Shown: in pieces, positions 54,486-62,815 of the stretch
How positions within the stretch are numbered: the stretch's first letter is position 1
Layout: the number at the start of each line of letters is the position of its first letter
Assembly: GCF_019008365.1 (NCBI RefSeq)
Contig: NZ_JAHHUL010000021.1
Coordinates: 1-64,000, forward strand
Source of the DNA: Phosphitispora fastidiosa
Lineage (GTDB): Bacteria; Bacillota; Thermincolia; Thermincolales; UBA2595
DNA length: 64,000 nucleotides
Reading direction: 5' to 3'
Program-made: the position numbers and the translations under genes
Notes under the pieces: generated by a model
Databases searched by the model: none
What the model was told of the DNA's origin: nothing
The model's input: the letters and a program-made list of their open reading frames with translations, nothing else

Positions 54486-54701
54486 ATGAATAAAATCGAT
54501 GGCTATAAGAAATTCATTGTTGCCCTGCTTACCTTGATAGTACTAACATTGCATACATTCTTCGGTAAAAACCTTAATCTGGACGTAAATGCAGCAGCTG
54601 ATGCAATAATTGGCGCAGTAAGTGTAGGGTATATGATCGCCCAGGCAGTTCATGACATATTTAAGGAGAAATCAAAGATTCATATGCTTACAGGAAAATA
54701 A
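54486..54701 (+). CDS. Small membrane protein, holin-like, 71 aa
   Basis: GAAAGGGGG precedes ATG by seven bases. The product has a hydrophobic helix (KFIVALLTLIVLTLHTFFG) and a second moderately hydrophobic segment (AIIGAVSVGYMIAQAV), with a short basic C-terminus. This layout resembles small phage holins and uncharacterised membrane proteins, but no other phage gene is near. The function is unknown. Confidence 0.55.
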   Translation: MNKIDGYKKFIVALLTLIVLTLHTFFGKNLNLDVNAAADAIIGAVSVGYMIAQAVHDIFKEKSKIHMLTGK

Positions 54702-54702
54702 A

Positions 54703-54730
54703 GAAGAGGGGGTTCAACCCCCCTCTTTTC
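54703..54730. terminator. Bidirectional terminator between convergent genes
   Basis: AAGAGGGGGTT and a CCCCCCTCTT arm pair around a short loop; TTTTCCC follows on the plus strand. It overlaps the end of the DUF2726 gene. Confidence 0.8.
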
Positions 54731-55232
54731 CCTTAGAATTTAGCAGCGGTTCTAATTTAGCAGCTAATTCGTCTTCCCCTAATCCGGAAACGTCAATACT
54801 GAGGACGATCAGTCCGACCTGCTTCAGCACCTTTTCAACAAAATCATCTTTTTCAATTTTGGCATCCTTTTGAGCGGAATCATCCAGCTGAATTACTGCC
54901 AGCGGCTCCAAGCTGTCTGCCTTACAGACTGCGAAGTCGACATACCTGTAATTAATCCGGTTCCAGAAGCTCAACCAGTTATCGGTACCCCTTGGTATCT
55001 CCACCAGACTGGGAAGCCCGACCCGGGGAAATACAGTGCATTGATACCTGGCTGATATGTTCTTTAGTTTAATGTAAGCATCCCTTTCCACATCACTTAA
55101 CAGGCTGTCACGTATTTCATAAACATCTTCATCTGTATTCCCTTCCTGGGCTATAGTATTCGCCCGGTTATTAATTTTGACCAGATAAACTGTTGCTGCC
55201 AGTACCACCAGCAGTAAAACATACCCTGCCAT
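54714..55232 (-). CDS. Membrane-anchored DUF2726 protein, 172 aa
   Basis: An N-terminal helix (MAGYVLLLVVLAATVYLV) is followed by a DUF2726-type domain (about 45-165): AYIKLKNISARYQCTVFPRV, NRINYRYVDFAVCKADSLEPLAVIQLDD and KQVGLIVLSIDVS. This fold is related to restriction-like nuclease domains, with the VDFAVCKADSLEPLAVIQLDD strands in the position of the D-ExK core; a true D-ExK set is not evident. The start has AGGAGGGACTGT upstream. It precedes no partner; its role is unknown. Confidence 0.7.
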   Translation of the reverse strand: MAGYVLLLVVLAATVYLVKINNRANTIAQEGNTDEDVYEIRDSLLSDVERDAYIKLKNISARYQCTVFPRVGLPSLVEIPRGTDNWLSFWNRINYRYVDFAVCKADSLEPLAVIQLDDSAQKDAKIEKDDFVEKVLKQVGLIVLSIDVSGLGEDELAAKLEPLLNSKGKEGG

Positions 55233-55258
55233 ACAGTCCCTCCTAATAATAATAAAAT

Positions 55259-56476
55259 TTAAATTCCTATTTGATTAAAACCATTAGCCCATTCCAGAGA
55301 CATCATATAAAATCGGGGGATCTCTTTTTCATCCAGGTCTATCCGGGATGCAAAATAAGAAAACCTCTCCCAGTCACCCTTTTCATATGATACAGTCAGT
55401 TCAAAAATCTCCCTGTAGCGATGCTGTTCACCCAACAAGGCTTTTTTAATATCGTCAGAGACCGGAAGTTCAGCTAAAATTTTTGCCATCGGCCTGCCAA
55501 TAAGGGCATCAATCATGGAGAACATGCCAACCAGAAACATATCCGAACTCCGGTCCGCTAAACCGCATTTCTGTCCGATCAATTCGCCAAACCGAGCCCT
55601 GATAATTGAACTGGTCAGTATTTCATTAGGTTTATCTTCGACCATGCCTTTTAATGCAATTAATGACAGCCATTTTTTAATTTCCCGTATCCCAAGCATC
55701 ACCAGAGCATGCTTAATCGAAGTTATTTTACTTCTGAAACCAAAGGCGGCTGAATTAATGTACCTGAGCAGCTTATAGGACAAGGAAACGTCACGTCTCA
55801 TAATATTGTCTATTCTGTCAAAATCCAGGTCCGGCCTGTTAATCTCCTGCAGCAGTTGAAGATAGTTCATCTTGTTGGCTGGGATATCCTTCCCGGATAT
55901 GATTACCGGTTTGCTGAAAAAGTACCCCTGAAAATATGTAAATCCAATTTCCAAAGCCTGTTCAAAATCCCTGATGGTTTCAACTTTTTCCGCCAGAAAT
56001 TCCACCTTTCTGTCCCCGCACTTACGTATCAGGTTCTTCCGTTCCTGAGGCGGGGTCCCCAGAAAATCAATCTTAATAATATCCACAATATCCATAAGTG
56101 GTTCATAAATGGAATCACACACAAAATCGTCCAGAACCAGCATGTATCCCAGTTCTTTAAGCCTTTTGCATGCCGCCACAATCTCTTTGTTTCTCCTGAC
56201 GTGTTCCAAAATCTCAACAGCTATCAGGTTGTTGGGCAGATTCGCGGCGACCTCATTTTTCAGCAGGTTCTCGGTAAAATTGATAAATGCCCTCTTACCA
56301 CCTGTAAGTGACTCCAACCCAAAAAGCAGGAAACTGTTGGCGATAACCTCTGAGGTCGCATGGTCTCCATCGGGATCGTTATAAAAGTTGTCTGTTCCCA
56401 TGCGATATAGAAGTTCATAGGCAAATACCTGCTGCTGCCTATTAAATATCGGCTGCCGGGCTACGAATACATCCAT
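55259..56476 (-). CDS. EAL and HDOD domain signalling protein (YuxH-like)
   Basis: The 405 aa protein has an N-terminal EAL-type domain (about 1-200) and a C-terminal HDOD domain (about 205-395). EAL residues visible are the glutamate in YELLYR, the asparagine in INFTEN, the glutamate in VEILEH, both aspartates in LDDF, the lysine in IKIDF, the glutamate in AEKVET and the glutamine in YFQGYF. Many active-site positions are therefore kept, although this family is often catalytically inactive. It may degrade or sense c-di-GMP. AGGAGGGG precedes ATG. The c-di-GMP riboswitch is 1 kb away. Confidence 0.9.
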   Translation of the reverse strand: MDVFVARQPIFNRQQQVFAYELLYRMGTDNFYNDPDGDHATSEVIANSFLLFGLESLTGGKRAFINFTENLLKNEVAANLPNNLIAVEILEHVRRNKEIVAACKRLKELGYMLVLDDFVCDSIYEPLMDIVDIIKIDFLGTPPQERKNLIRKCGDRKVEFLAEKVETIRDFEQALEIGFTYFQGYFFSKPVIISGKDIPANKMNYLQLLQEINRPDLDFDRIDNIMRRDVSLSYKLLRYINSAAFGFRSKITSIKHALVMLGIREIKKWLSLIALKGMVEDKPNEILTSSIIRARFGELIGQKCGLADRSSDMFLVGMFSMIDALIGRPMAKILAELPVSDDIKKALLGEQHRYREIFELTVSYEKGDWERFSYFASRIDLDEKEIPRFYMMSLEWANGFNQIGI

Positions 56477-56701
56477 AGTTTTCCCCTCCTGGATGCTTTT
56501 CTTGCCATATTCTTATTTAATTCTACATCAGACTACAATTTTCCTTCTCTGTTAAGTTACTACAACTGTTAACAATTTATTTCCCGGCAGTACCACATTC
56601 TTGTTAAAATCAGTTTTTCCTGATATGATAACTTTAGGTATAGTTATCCACAAATCTAAACTATGATTCCACATAATAATTTTTTTTGGAGGATTGCTAA
56701 A

Positions 56702-57019
56702 ATGAAAACAAATGAGCTGGACTCTCCACAAAATCAAACTGTTGAAATCCGCGCCTTTAATTTCCTGAAAAAATTTTTTGATGAACGCGGTTGGTCCTTC
56801 CCCCATTACCTTAAACTTGACAAAGAATGCTCTGCAAAGGAACTGGCCCAAACCCTGGAGCTTCCGGCTGAAATGATTGAAGCTGTCTTTATCAACGGAA
56901 AAGCCTATCAGCCTGAGGAAGGAGTGGTAAAACCAGGGGACCGGGTAGCCTTTATCCCGCCCGGGACTCCCGGACCTTACAGGGTGCTCCTGGGCATAAA
57001 AAAGCTGCCCAATAATTAA
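56702..57019 (+). CDS. MoaD/ThiS-like ubiquitin-fold protein, 105 aa
   Basis: GGAGG precedes ATG 56702 by nine bases. The product has a beta-grasp pattern: VEIRAFNFLKKFFDERGW at the start and FINGKAYQPEEGVVKPGDRVAFIPPGTPG near the end. The usual C-terminal Gly-Gly is missing; instead a 12-residue tail ends in LPNN. It therefore should not work as a normal sulfur carrier by thiocarboxylation. No moa or thi genes are near. The true partner is unknown. Confidence 0.75.
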   Translation: MKTNELDSPQNQTVEIRAFNFLKKFFDERGWSFPHYLKLDKECSAKELAQTLELPAEMIEAVFINGKAYQPEEGVVKPGDRVAFIPPGTPGPYRVLLGIKKLPNN

Positions 57020-57038
57020 AGTGCTCCAGACAGCGCCG

Positions 57039-58049
57039 TTACTCTTTAACCTCGGCCAGCCAAATTTCATTCATTAAATGGGCAAGTACGCGAAGTGTGC
57101 CGTCATAATGCCCAAGAATCTGCTGGTATTTCGGGTGAAATGTCAGATTGCGCAGATGACGGAAATCATGCAGTATTTCTCTCTGCTGCCCGGATACCAA
57201 TCCCTTCGAATAGAGATAATTAATTTTATCTCTTAACACCGGATAACTGCCTTTTCTTTTTACCCGCGCCCCCCCGAAAACCTCATACTTTTCCGATATT
57301 AACGCCTCCAGGCTCTTTAAGGCTTGTTCCACAGCAACAGTGCAGAATGGGTAATATAGGTATCCATAAGCAAACAGAGCCTTGGCAATTTCAAATATAT
57401 TCTTAATGTGTAAAGGAATATTGGAATGAAGTTCAATATCACTTACTGCCCTGATAAAATCTTTTTCAGTGGTCCTGGTCACGACTCCTGTGACAAAATC
57501 GATATTCTCCATTAATTTGCATATCTCATCAGGCTCAAAATAGTTGTTCACACTGACCCTGGAAAAACAGGAACCCACACTGTCAGCAAGCAACTGCCAC
57601 CATTTCTCATCCCAGTACTTATGGGCATTGGCAGAAGTAGAAGGGGCGACAAAAATCCTTGTGGTCCCAACAGTTATGGTTTGAAAGCCGTAATCAATAT
57701 CACGTTTTCCGCAAAAACTCTTAGCAGCCTTTTTTCCGTTAAAACATAGTATTTGCGGGTTATATTTTTTTATTTTATTTATGAGTTCATCACGGTTAAA
57801 ATTGTAATCTGTAAGCCCTATCCCGTACAAACTTACATCCCTGTAACACCCCGGATCTATCCTGAATGGGGTCAGGCAGGTCCGGTGCAGAATGTCCCAG
57901 AACTTATTCCCCGGACCACTGAAATAGTTGTCGTCTGTTGAGATTGTTTCACCCATAACATTGGCACAAAATAATATCTTCATGTTGTCTTTAAGGACAT
58001 CAGGCAACACTGGTATCCGCTCCCGTATCCGCGCAAAATATAATTTCAT
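57039..58049 (-). CDS. Mug-like uracil/thymine DNA glycosylase fused to a HEPN/DUF4145-like domain
   Basis: The 336 aa protein opens with a Mug-type uracil-DNA glycosylase fold (about 23-160): MKILFCANVMGETIS in place of GINPG, the GPGNKFWDIL stretch, DVSLYGIGLTDYN and the second active-site loop VAPSTSANAHKYW. The C-terminal ~130 residues are helical and end with LRHLRNLTFHPK... (R-N-x3-H, Arg300 to His305), as in HEPN or DUF4145 domains. Glycosylases of this family remove uracil or thymine opposite guanine. The HEPN-like part could be a ribonuclease or only a dimer module. The ribosome site before ATG is weak (GGCAGGAT). Position in the neighbourhood does not fix its role. Confidence 0.75.
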   Translation of the reverse strand: MKLYFARIRERIPVLPDVLKDNMKILFCANVMGETISTDDNYFSGPGNKFWDILHRTCLTPFRIDPGCYRDVSLYGIGLTDYNFNRDELINKIKKYNPQILCFNGKKAAKSFCGKRDIDYGFQTITVGTTRIFVAPSTSANAHKYWDEKWWQLLADSVGSCFSRVSVNNYFEPDEICKLMENIDFVTGVVTRTTEKDFIRAVSDIELHSNIPLHIKNIFEIAKALFAYGYLYYPFCTVAVEQALKSLEALISEKYEVFGGARVKRKGSYPVLRDKINYLYSKGLVSGQQREILHDFRHLRNLTFHPKYQQILGHYDGTLRVLAHLMNEIWLAEVKE

Positions 58050-58146
58050 GTTCTATCCTGCCCCACAGTCGGCAACAATAAACTTGCTAACCCATGCAAT
58101 TACTGATACTCTTAAGGAAAATCTATGCAAATGGAGGCTGAGAAAA

Positions 58147-58830
58147 ATGATTATAGAATTCCTGGGGCATGCCTGTTTTATGCTGAAGACAGAAAAAACA
58201 GCTATGATTATTGACCCCTACCTGAGAGACAATCCCCAGGCTTCCGCAAAGCCTGATGATATCAGGACAGACTGGGTCCTGGTAACCCACGGGCACAGCG
58301 ACCATCTGGGCGATGCTGTAGAAATCGCCCGGAATAATGATGCCACTGTTGTTACGATCACCGAGGTGGCCCGTTATTGTGAACAAAGGGGGGCCAAAAC
58401 TCATGCTATGTATATCGGAGGCAAATACAACTTTGGAGAGTTCACCATAAAAATGACCCTCGCCCTTCATGGCAGCTCAATAGGCGTCAATCCTATTGAA
58501 TACCTTGGTCAGCCCTGTGGTTTCCTAATTTTCATTGAAGGCAGGACGATTTATTATTCAGGAGACACCGGCCTTTTTGGGGATATGGAACTAATCGGAA
58601 GGCTGCATCCCATCGACCTCGCAATACTGCCGATTGGAGACAATTACACGATGGGTCCTGAAGATGCCCTGGAAGCGGTTAAACTTTTGCAGCCAAAACA
58701 GGTCATCCCGGCCCATTATAATACCTGGGATATAATCTCTCAGGACCCTGAAAAATTTAAAGCTGCGGTTGATCTGGAAACCAAAGTACCTGTTACAATT
58801 CTGCATCCAGGGGATTCGTTACGGTATTAA
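58147..58830 (+). CDS. Metallo-beta-lactamase-fold hydrolase, UPF0173 family
   Basis: The 227 aa protein begins MIIEFLGHACFMLKTEK and has the metal motif THGHSDHLGDAVEIAR near residue 49, then HGSS, SGDTGLFGD and PIGDNYTMGPEDA, PAHYNTW near the end: a complete metal site. UPF0173 members are uncharacterised metal-dependent hydrolases. ATG 58147 with GGAGG nine bases before is the start; an upstream ATG-opened frame from 57928 overlaps the glycosylase gene and is not needed. It is transcribed alone and ends before a terminator shared with perR. Confidence 0.88.
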   Translation: MIIEFLGHACFMLKTEKTAMIIDPYLRDNPQASAKPDDIRTDWVLVTHGHSDHLGDAVEIARNNDATVVTITEVARYCEQRGAKTHAMYIGGKYNFGEFTIKMTLALHGSSIGVNPIEYLGQPCGFLIFIEGRTIYYSGDTGLFGDMELIGRLHPIDLAILPIGDNYTMGPEDALEAVKLLQPKQVIPAHYNTWDIISQDPEKFKAAVDLETKVPVTILHPGDSLRY

Positions 58831-58851
58831 TCAAATATTCAAGAAAAAAAG

Positions 58852-58892
58852 ATAAGCCAAGAGTAATGGTACTATACTCCTGGCTTTATTAT
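58852..58892. terminator. Bidirectional terminator between the MBL gene and perR
   Basis: AAGCCA-GAGTA and TACTC-TGGCTT form the stem; TTATTATTTATTT follows on the plus strand and a T-run on the minus strand. Confidence 0.85.
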
Positions 58893-58912
58893 TTATTTGC
58901 TCTGATACATAT

Positions 58913-59323
58913 TTACATCGAAGAAGATGAAGATAACAAAGCCTTGCAATCATTACACAGACCATAAAATTCCATCCGATGGTTTTTCACATCAAAACCG
59001 GTTGTTTCTCTAACTAGCTTATCAAGTCCCTCATAAACAGGAATTTTAACATTAAAAAGCTGATGGCACTTTTCACAGTAAAAGTGGTAGTGATTTTCCG
59101 CATGACCGTCGTAACGACTGTATGTACTGCCATAGTTTAATTCCAGAATATGTCCCGAGTCCCTGAGCACATTCAAATTACGGTATACCGTTCCCAGACT
59201 GATATCAGGAACTAATTTTCTGGCCTGTTCATAAACCCAGTCGGCTGACGGATGGCAGTCGGCGTTTCGCAGAATGTCCAAAATTACCTTTTTCTGCTTA
59301 GTCATCCTCGTTGCTTTGCTCAC
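58913..59323 (-). CDS. perR: Fur-family regulator, PerR-like
   Basis: The 136 aa protein has a winged helix (about 1-75; TKQKKVILDILRN, VPDISLGTVYRNLNVL) and a metal domain with two CxxC pairs, CEKC near 94 and CNDC near 127, forming the structural zinc site. HYHFYCEKC and HRMEF/YG supply other ligands. Such proteins sense peroxide (PerR) or iron (Fur); PerR is more likely from the DISLGTVYRNL pattern and the Firmicute background. The start is GTG 59323 with AGGAGGGAG ten bases before. It sits next to the bacillithiol genes. Confidence 0.85.
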   Translation of the reverse strand: MSKATRMTKQKKVILDILRNADCHPSADWVYEQARKLVPDISLGTVYRNLNVLRDSGHILELNYGSTYSRYDGHAENHYHFYCEKCHQLFNVKIPVYEGLDKLVRETTGFDVKNHRMEFYGLCNDCKALLSSSSSM

Positions 59324-59523
59324 TTTCTTCTCTCCCTCCTAATGTTACCATATTCATTGTTTTCGGAATTTTCTAAAAATTTAAATAGCAATAACTGTAG
59401 CAATAACTCTGCTTATATAACTCGATATTAGTATAACTTTTTTTGGTAAATCAGTCAACCTGTTCTCCCCTGTTTTTTTGGCTAATTTATATGTTTATGG
59501 CGATTGTTTTATTAAATGTATAT

Positions 59524-60654
59524 TTATGGCGAAAATTTAGCCGAAACCCTTTCATAGACTTTTTCGTACTGCTGAATAATTGTTTCCATCCGGAAAGCCT
59601 CCCGGGCATGTTTTTGGGCGTTTTCAGACATTTCACCCCACCTGGTCGCACTGCCAAGGAGTTCAACTGCTTTCACAGCCATAAGTTCGGCCTCACCCAC
59701 CGGAAGCATAAATCCGGTAACACCCTCTTTAATTACTTCCGGCAGTCCCCCCGCCATAGAAGCAATAACCGGCACCCCGCAGGCCATGGCTTCAAGAGCT
59801 GCCAGGCCAAAGCTCTCTTTTTCCGAAGGCAGCAGGCAGATATCGGATATCGACAACAGTTCTACGACCCGCTGTTGTTTTCCCAGGAAATGAACCCTGT
59901 CGTTGAGTCTAAGGGCCGCCACCTGCTGATGGACAGCCTGCGCTTCTGGACCGTCTCCGACCATCAGCAGCCTGCTGGGTATTTTTCTGTTAATATGGTC
60001 AAATACATTAATGACATCTTTAAGTCTCTTAACCGGTCTAAAATTGGATATATGAATAAGAACTTTTTCTCCTGCACCGGAATACTTCTGTTTCAGTCTT
60101 GGTACAGCAGCCCTTTTGTATTCTTCCGGATCGATAAAGTTGTAGATAACCTCAATTTCTTTTGAAATCTTAAATAGGTCTATTGTCTCAGTTCTTAGGG
60201 AAGAGGACACCGCAGTAACGGCATCACTTTCCTCAATACTCATCCTGGTGATATCAAAAAACTGGGGTTCATGCCCCACGACTGTAATATCGGTGCCATG
60301 CAGTGTTGTTACAACTGGCAGATACTTATCTGTAACCAGCTTTCTCGCCAACAGGGCGCTGACCGCATGGGGGATGGCATAATGGACATGGACCACATCA
60401 AGGTTAGCCCACCTGGCGGCCTCACCGATTTTGCTGGCTAAGGCAATCATATATGGCGGAAATTTAAAAAGAGGATAGTCGAGGACCTCTACCTCATGAT
60501 AGAAAATATTCTGATGGAACATGTCCAGCCTGAAAGGACGGTCATAGGATATGAAGTGAATTTCATGGCCCTTCTGGGCAAGCGCCTTCCCCAACTCGGT
60601 GGCCACTACCCCGCTGCCCCCATATGTAGGATAACATACGATTCCTATCCGCAT
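59524..60654 (-). CDS. bshA: N-acetyl-alpha-D-glucosaminyl L-malate synthase (BshA)
   Basis: The 376 aa GT4 enzyme makes GlcNAc-malate from UDP-GlcNAc and L-malate, the first step of bacillithiol synthesis. It starts MRIGIVCYPTYGGSGVVATELG, a recognisable BshA signature, and has VHVHYAIPHA, HGTDITVVG and SEKESFGLAALEAMACG for the donor. GGGGGAG precedes ATG by seven bases. It starts one base after the bshB1 stop. bshC is not in the window. Confidence 0.92.
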   Translation of the reverse strand: MRIGIVCYPTYGGSGVVATELGKALAQKGHEIHFISYDRPFRLDMFHQNIFYHEVEVLDYPLFKFPPYMIALASKIGEAARWANLDVVHVHYAIPHAVSALLARKLVTDKYLPVVTTLHGTDITVVGHEPQFFDITRMSIEESDAVTAVSSSLRTETIDLFKISKEIEVIYNFIDPEEYKRAAVPRLKQKYSGAGEKVLIHISNFRPVKRLKDVINVFDHINRKIPSRLLMVGDGPEAQAVHQQVAALRLNDRVHFLGKQQRVVELLSISDICLLPSEKESFGLAALEAMACGVPVIASMAGGLPEVIKEGVTGFMLPVGEAELMAVKAVELLGSATRWGEMSENAQKHAREAFRMETIIQQYEKVYERVSAKFSP

Positions 60655-60655
60655 T

Positions 60656-61375
60656 TTATCTCCCCCAAACTTCTAACGGGTCTGCCACCGGAACCGGGGT
60701 CCGGACAAGAAAGGCCTCTCCGTATGCGGCCCCTATCTGTGAACCCTGAAATCTGTCCCTGCTTTCGATAAACTGAAGAGGCGCCTTAACTCCCAGCACT
60801 GCCAGCGGCTTCAATCCGGCATCACCGAACTGTGAATAATGTGCATTGACAGCTTCCTGTTTTCTGGGATAATGTTCGGAGATATCAACAATAAAGGAGA
60901 AGCCCTCCATTCTGTTCAGAAAATAATAAAGTATTATGTTTGGCCTGAAAGCCTCCAGTTCCGGTTCCAGTTTCCTCAGTCCGGCCTTGAAGTGTGCTTC
61001 TGTAACCAGGCGGCTTGTATTTACATGGTCGGGATGACGGTCATCCCAATAAGGCGCAATAATAACCTTTGGTCTGTAAGTCCTGATAACCCTGGCAACC
61101 TTCATGACATTTTCATGATCTGCGGTAACACTCCCATCAGGCATTCCCAGGTTTATCCTCCATACCGCACCCAGTATTTCCGCTGCCTTCCGGGCCTCCT
61201 CCAGCCTCACATCAGGAGTCCCTCTTGTGCCCATTTCCCCTCTGGTCAGGTCTGCTATGCCTACCCGGTAACCCAGCGCTGCTTCTTTTGCCAGGAGGCC
61301 TCCGGCCCCAATCTCAACATCATCGGGATGAGCCCCAAAAGCAATTATATCAACATTTTCCCGTGTTGTTTCCAT
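60656..61375 (-). CDS. bshB1: Bacillithiol biosynthesis deacetylase BshB1
   Basis: The 239 aa LmbE/PIG-L zinc hydrolase removes the acetyl group from GlcNAc-malate. The zinc motif AFGAHPDDVEIGAGG is at the N-terminus, HPDHVNTSRLV later. DLTRGEMGTRGTPDVRLEEA matches the BshB1 group. I take ATG 61375 (AGGAGG seven bases before) rather than ATG 61381. It is directly upstream of bshA with a one-base gap, so they form one unit. Confidence 0.92.
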   Translation of the reverse strand: METTRENVDIIAFGAHPDDVEIGAGGLLAKEAALGYRVGIADLTRGEMGTRGTPDVRLEEARKAAEILGAVWRINLGMPDGSVTADHENVMKVARVIRTYRPKVIIAPYWDDRHPDHVNTSRLVTEAHFKAGLRKLEPELEAFRPNIILYYFLNRMEGFSFIVDISEHYPRKQEAVNAHYSQFGDAGLKPLAVLGVKAPLQFIESRDRFQGSQIGAAYGEAFLVRTPVPVADPLEVWGR

Positions 61376-61431
61376 AATCATGCCTCCTGCTGTAAAAATC
61401 CGAGCTCACTTGAGCAACTATACACTTATTC

Positions 61432-62811
61432 TCATTTAAGCATTTGTGTTCTCATTATTTTGTCCAGATGTGCCAGGGTATTGCATTCAAACATACGACA
61501 GTACCGCCCGAAAACAGAAACACTCGGGGTATCCGGCCACATTCTGCGGGGGAGGGTGTTCAGCCAGACAATATCCTTTACCTTTTTCTTCAGGACACTC
61601 AGCCGGTATGCCGCTTTTTCAGCATTTAAAGTCTTGGTATCACTTACCACTATCACAAAGGTCTGCTTATGCAGTATCTCACCATGTTTTTCGGATATTA
61701 CCGTAAGCGCTTTTTCGAAATCTGTCCCTTTTCCCCAACTTTCACTAAGGTTAATTATTTCTGACATCATTTCTGCAAAAGGCCTCTTCTGTTCAAATTT
61801 CCCGGTGATATTTTCAACATCCTCAGAAAAAATAAAACTTTCAATTTCCTCCACAGCAGTGGAGAGGCCAAACATAAACTGCAGCACAAACCCTGCATAT
61901 TTGGCCATAGATCCGGAAACATCACATATTAACAGTATTTTGGGTTTTTGAACTCTCCTGCTCCTGTACTTAAGCCGGAACATTGTCCCGCCATAGCGGA
62001 TATTATGCCTGATTGTCCTCCTCAGGTCAAGTTGCTGCCTTTTATTGCTTCTGTGGTAACGCCTGGCAATCCTTGTCGCCAGTCGGCGGGAAAGCTTATT
62101 TATCAGTACTGTGGCAGCAGGCATATCTGTTTCGGTTAATTTCTGAATATCCTGGTACATCAAATGTTCTTCATCCCGAATATTCTCTACTACCTCCCGG
62201 AGCACTTCATCAATTTCTGCTTCTCCCGTATACTCTACTTCAGGCGGTCCATCACCCTGAAGCTTGAGGTAGTGCCGCCAATAATTGAGCGAACTCCTAA
62301 CCATGTTTGCAATTAGCTGTTCCGGGTTATTCACCGGATTGCTCTGAAACTGCTTCTGCAGGTAATCCCGCAGCTTGTTTCTGTTCTGTTCCGGCAGTTT
62401 TGCATATATTCCCTTTTCCTCTTCAGTCAGCGGAACCATTACTTCCCTGCTGTCATTCCCCTCGGGGTCCTCCACCTCGTATTTCAATTCATCTTCGACA
62501 GCTCTGATTTCCTGAGCTTCCTGTTCCTGGATCTCCTGGTTCCTGGCAGTCCTGTCAGACCGCTCTTCAGGAGTGATGAAAAATGACCGGAACGCCTGGT
62601 CCAGGATTACCCTGTCCTCGGAAGACTTGGCCAGGGTGGCCATAAGGGCAGTCCTTACCTGGCTGCGGTCAAGGATATCCACCTCTGTCAGGGCATTAAT
62701 GGCATCAACAGCCTCAGCCGAACTTATTCTGAGCCCAAGGTGGCGGAGTATATGAATAAACCTGGTAAAATTGATTTCAAATGTATCATATAATGGGGTA
62801 CTACTCTCCAT
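61432..62811 (-). CDS. CoxE-like von Willebrand factor A domain protein
   Basis: The ~459 aa protein has a helical N-terminal half and a C-terminal VWA domain with the MIDAS motif DVSGSM near residue 300 (ILLICDVSGSMAKY) and a second aspartate in ESWGKGTDFEKAL. Such CoxE proteins work with a MoxR AAA ATPase to insert metals or assemble enzymes. ATG 62811 is preferred over 62832 because AGGAAAGGGG lies just before it. It begins four bases after the moxR stop. The client protein is not in the window. Confidence 0.85.
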   Translation of the reverse strand: MESSTPLYDTFEINFTRFIHILRHLGLRISSAEAVDAINALTEVDILDRSQVRTALMATLAKSSEDRVILDQAFRSFFITPEERSDRTARNQEIQEQEAQEIRAVEDELKYEVEDPEGNDSREVMVPLTEEEKGIYAKLPEQNRNKLRDYLQKQFQSNPVNNPEQLIANMVRSSLNYWRHYLKLQGDGPPEVEYTGEAEIDEVLREVVENIRDEEHLMYQDIQKLTETDMPAATVLINKLSRRLATRIARRYHRSNKRQQLDLRRTIRHNIRYGGTMFRLKYRSRRVQKPKILLICDVSGSMAKYAGFVLQFMFGLSTAVEEIESFIFSEDVENITGKFEQKRPFAEMMSEIINLSESWGKGTDFEKALTVISEKHGEILHKQTFVIVVSDTKTLNAEKAAYRLSVLKKKVKDIVWLNTLPRRMWPDTPSVSVFGRYCRMFECNTLAHLDKIMRTQMLK

Positions 62812-62815
62812 CAGG

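Noticed and set aside
54486-54701. Prophage remnant suggested by the holin-like protein
   Set aside because: No integrase, lysin, structural gene or attachment site nearby; a single small membrane protein is not enough.
57928-58146. N-terminal extension of the MBL hydrolase
   Set aside because: It overlaps the glycosylase gene on the other strand, has no ribosome binding site, and the family starts at MIIEFLGHA.
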